Shown here in pieces: positions 6,040 through 6,508 of a stretch of DNA of 6,508 nucleotides; positions within the stretch are counted from its first letter, which is position 1; each line of letters begins with the position of its first letter. Where the stretch lies: the NCBI GenBank assembly GCA_028279155.1, contig JANQST010000140.1:1-6508 (forward strand), given 5' to 3'. Made by a program: the position numbers and the translations under genes. Source of the stretch: Cyclobacteriaceae bacterium. Its GTDB lineage: Bacteria; Bacteroidota; Bacteroidia; Cytophagales; Cyclobacteriaceae. Under the pieces are notes generated by a model. That model searched no databases, was not told where the DNA came from, and was given only the letters and a program-made list of their open reading frames with translations.

Positions 6040-6508
6040 TCAGCTTCCACCAAATACTCGCTCGATAATAGAACTTCCCCAGGCAAAAGGATCCAGTCTG
6101 ATTTTCTTTTCTTCCTCACCTACGAGGTAAAACAATCCATCAATCGCTTTTGTAGTTGCATACTCATCGATGCTTGCGGGTAGGTCACCAGTATTGAGAA
6201 GCTGACTTGGACTAATTGTGGTCAAACCAAGGCCTGTCGGATCGTACTGAAAATTAATAAATCCGACAACTGCGGTATAAATCTGATTTGCTCCTGTTGC
6301 ATCCAACGCTGATTTCATATCTGGGTTGAAAGCTGTAAATAGTTCCTGGTTGGTTTCCTGAAAAAAGAAATCTGTAGCAGCAGTTTGGCCACCATCAAGG
6401 ATTCCTCTTGCATCAGATATGGTCATGCTTGTTATGGCATTCCCAAAAATGGGTAACGCCTTATCTGCGGCATTTTCAGCTCCTCGATTCATTGCGGTTA
6501 CCAAATCA
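6040..6508 (-). CDS. DUF4197 family protein, C-terminal part (5' partial)
   Basis: About 156 residues are visible, and the frame stays open to the right edge. The TTG at 6504-6502 reads as Leu in DLVTAMNRGAEN, a helix that is internal to the family, so the true start and probable signal peptide lie beyond the window. Family hallmarks as I know them: MNRGAENAADKALPIFGNAI (cf. AMNRAAE...A.P), TSMTISDARGILDGG followed by AATDFFF, a long middle helix region, then TTKAIDGLFYLVGEEEKKIR and DPFAWGSSIIERVFG at the C-terminus. DUF4197 proteins are small, helical and usually exported; their function is not known to me. The S15 hydrolase gene lies 118 bp downstream on the same strand and could be cotranscribed, though the spacer is long enough for its own promoter. 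Confidence 0.87.
   Translation of the reverse strand, partial: DLVTAMNRGAENAADKALPIFGNAITSMTISDARGILDGGQTAATDFFFQETNQELFTAFNPDMKSALDATGANQIYTAVVGFINFQYDPTGLGLTTISPSQLLNTGDLPASIDEYATTKAIDGLFYLVGEEEKKIRLDPFAWGSSIIERVFGGS

Noticed and set aside
6502..6504. TTG at 6504 as start of the DUF4197 gene
   Set aside because: It encodes Leu in a helix that is internal to the family, and the frame continues to the window edge.

Overview
The window looks like a chromosomal piece from a Bacteroidota bacterium, most likely a marine or environmental Cytophagales-type lineage. Both exported proteins have short signal peptides that end just before Gln, one intergenic promoter candidate resembles the Bacteroidota TTTG / TAnnTTTG type, coding sequence is moderately AT-rich, and the gene families present (FG-GAP/UnbV, S15 hydrolase, DUF4197) are common in that phylum. 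The genus cannot be fixed from the sequence.

Region 1 (1-2138, plus strand) is a toxin-like cassette. The first gene is open at the left edge of the window. It encodes the C-terminal ~531 residues of a lysine-rich modular protein: charged linkers, amphipathic 11-residue repeats, a segment (WWKIK...GF...HTLYFEG...LMV) that I associate with the large effector-like proteins of extracellular contractile injection systems (eCIS), and a C-terminal HNH-like nuclease module (DHVRELQVGG ... NLWPL ... N). A small soluble TPR protein follows 36 bp later with no visible terminator between them. It is the natural candidate for an immunity protein or chaperone. This pair is the most interesting part of the window. 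No structural eCIS genes are visible, so the system assignment is inference.

Region 2 (2139-2475) is a 337-bp gap with no convincing gene. It holds weak repeats, a marginal 37-codon ORF and a plausible promoter close to the next gene.

Region 3 (2476-3948, plus strand) encodes an exported seven-bladed FG-GAP/VCBS beta-propeller with a C-terminal UnbV/ASPIC domain (CRTAC1-like). The fourth blade's calcium loop is degenerate.

Region 4 (4014-6508, minus strand) is convergent with region 3. It contains an exported S15/CocE-type serine hydrolase with its full Ser-Asp-His triad, preceded by a 118-bp spacer carrying several palindromes. Upstream of that lies a DUF4197 protein whose N-terminus runs off the right edge. 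These two may form an operon, but the spacer could equally hold a separate promoter and operator. I see no functional link between regions 3-4 and the toxin cassette. No RNA genes, CRISPR arrays or intact mobile elements were found.
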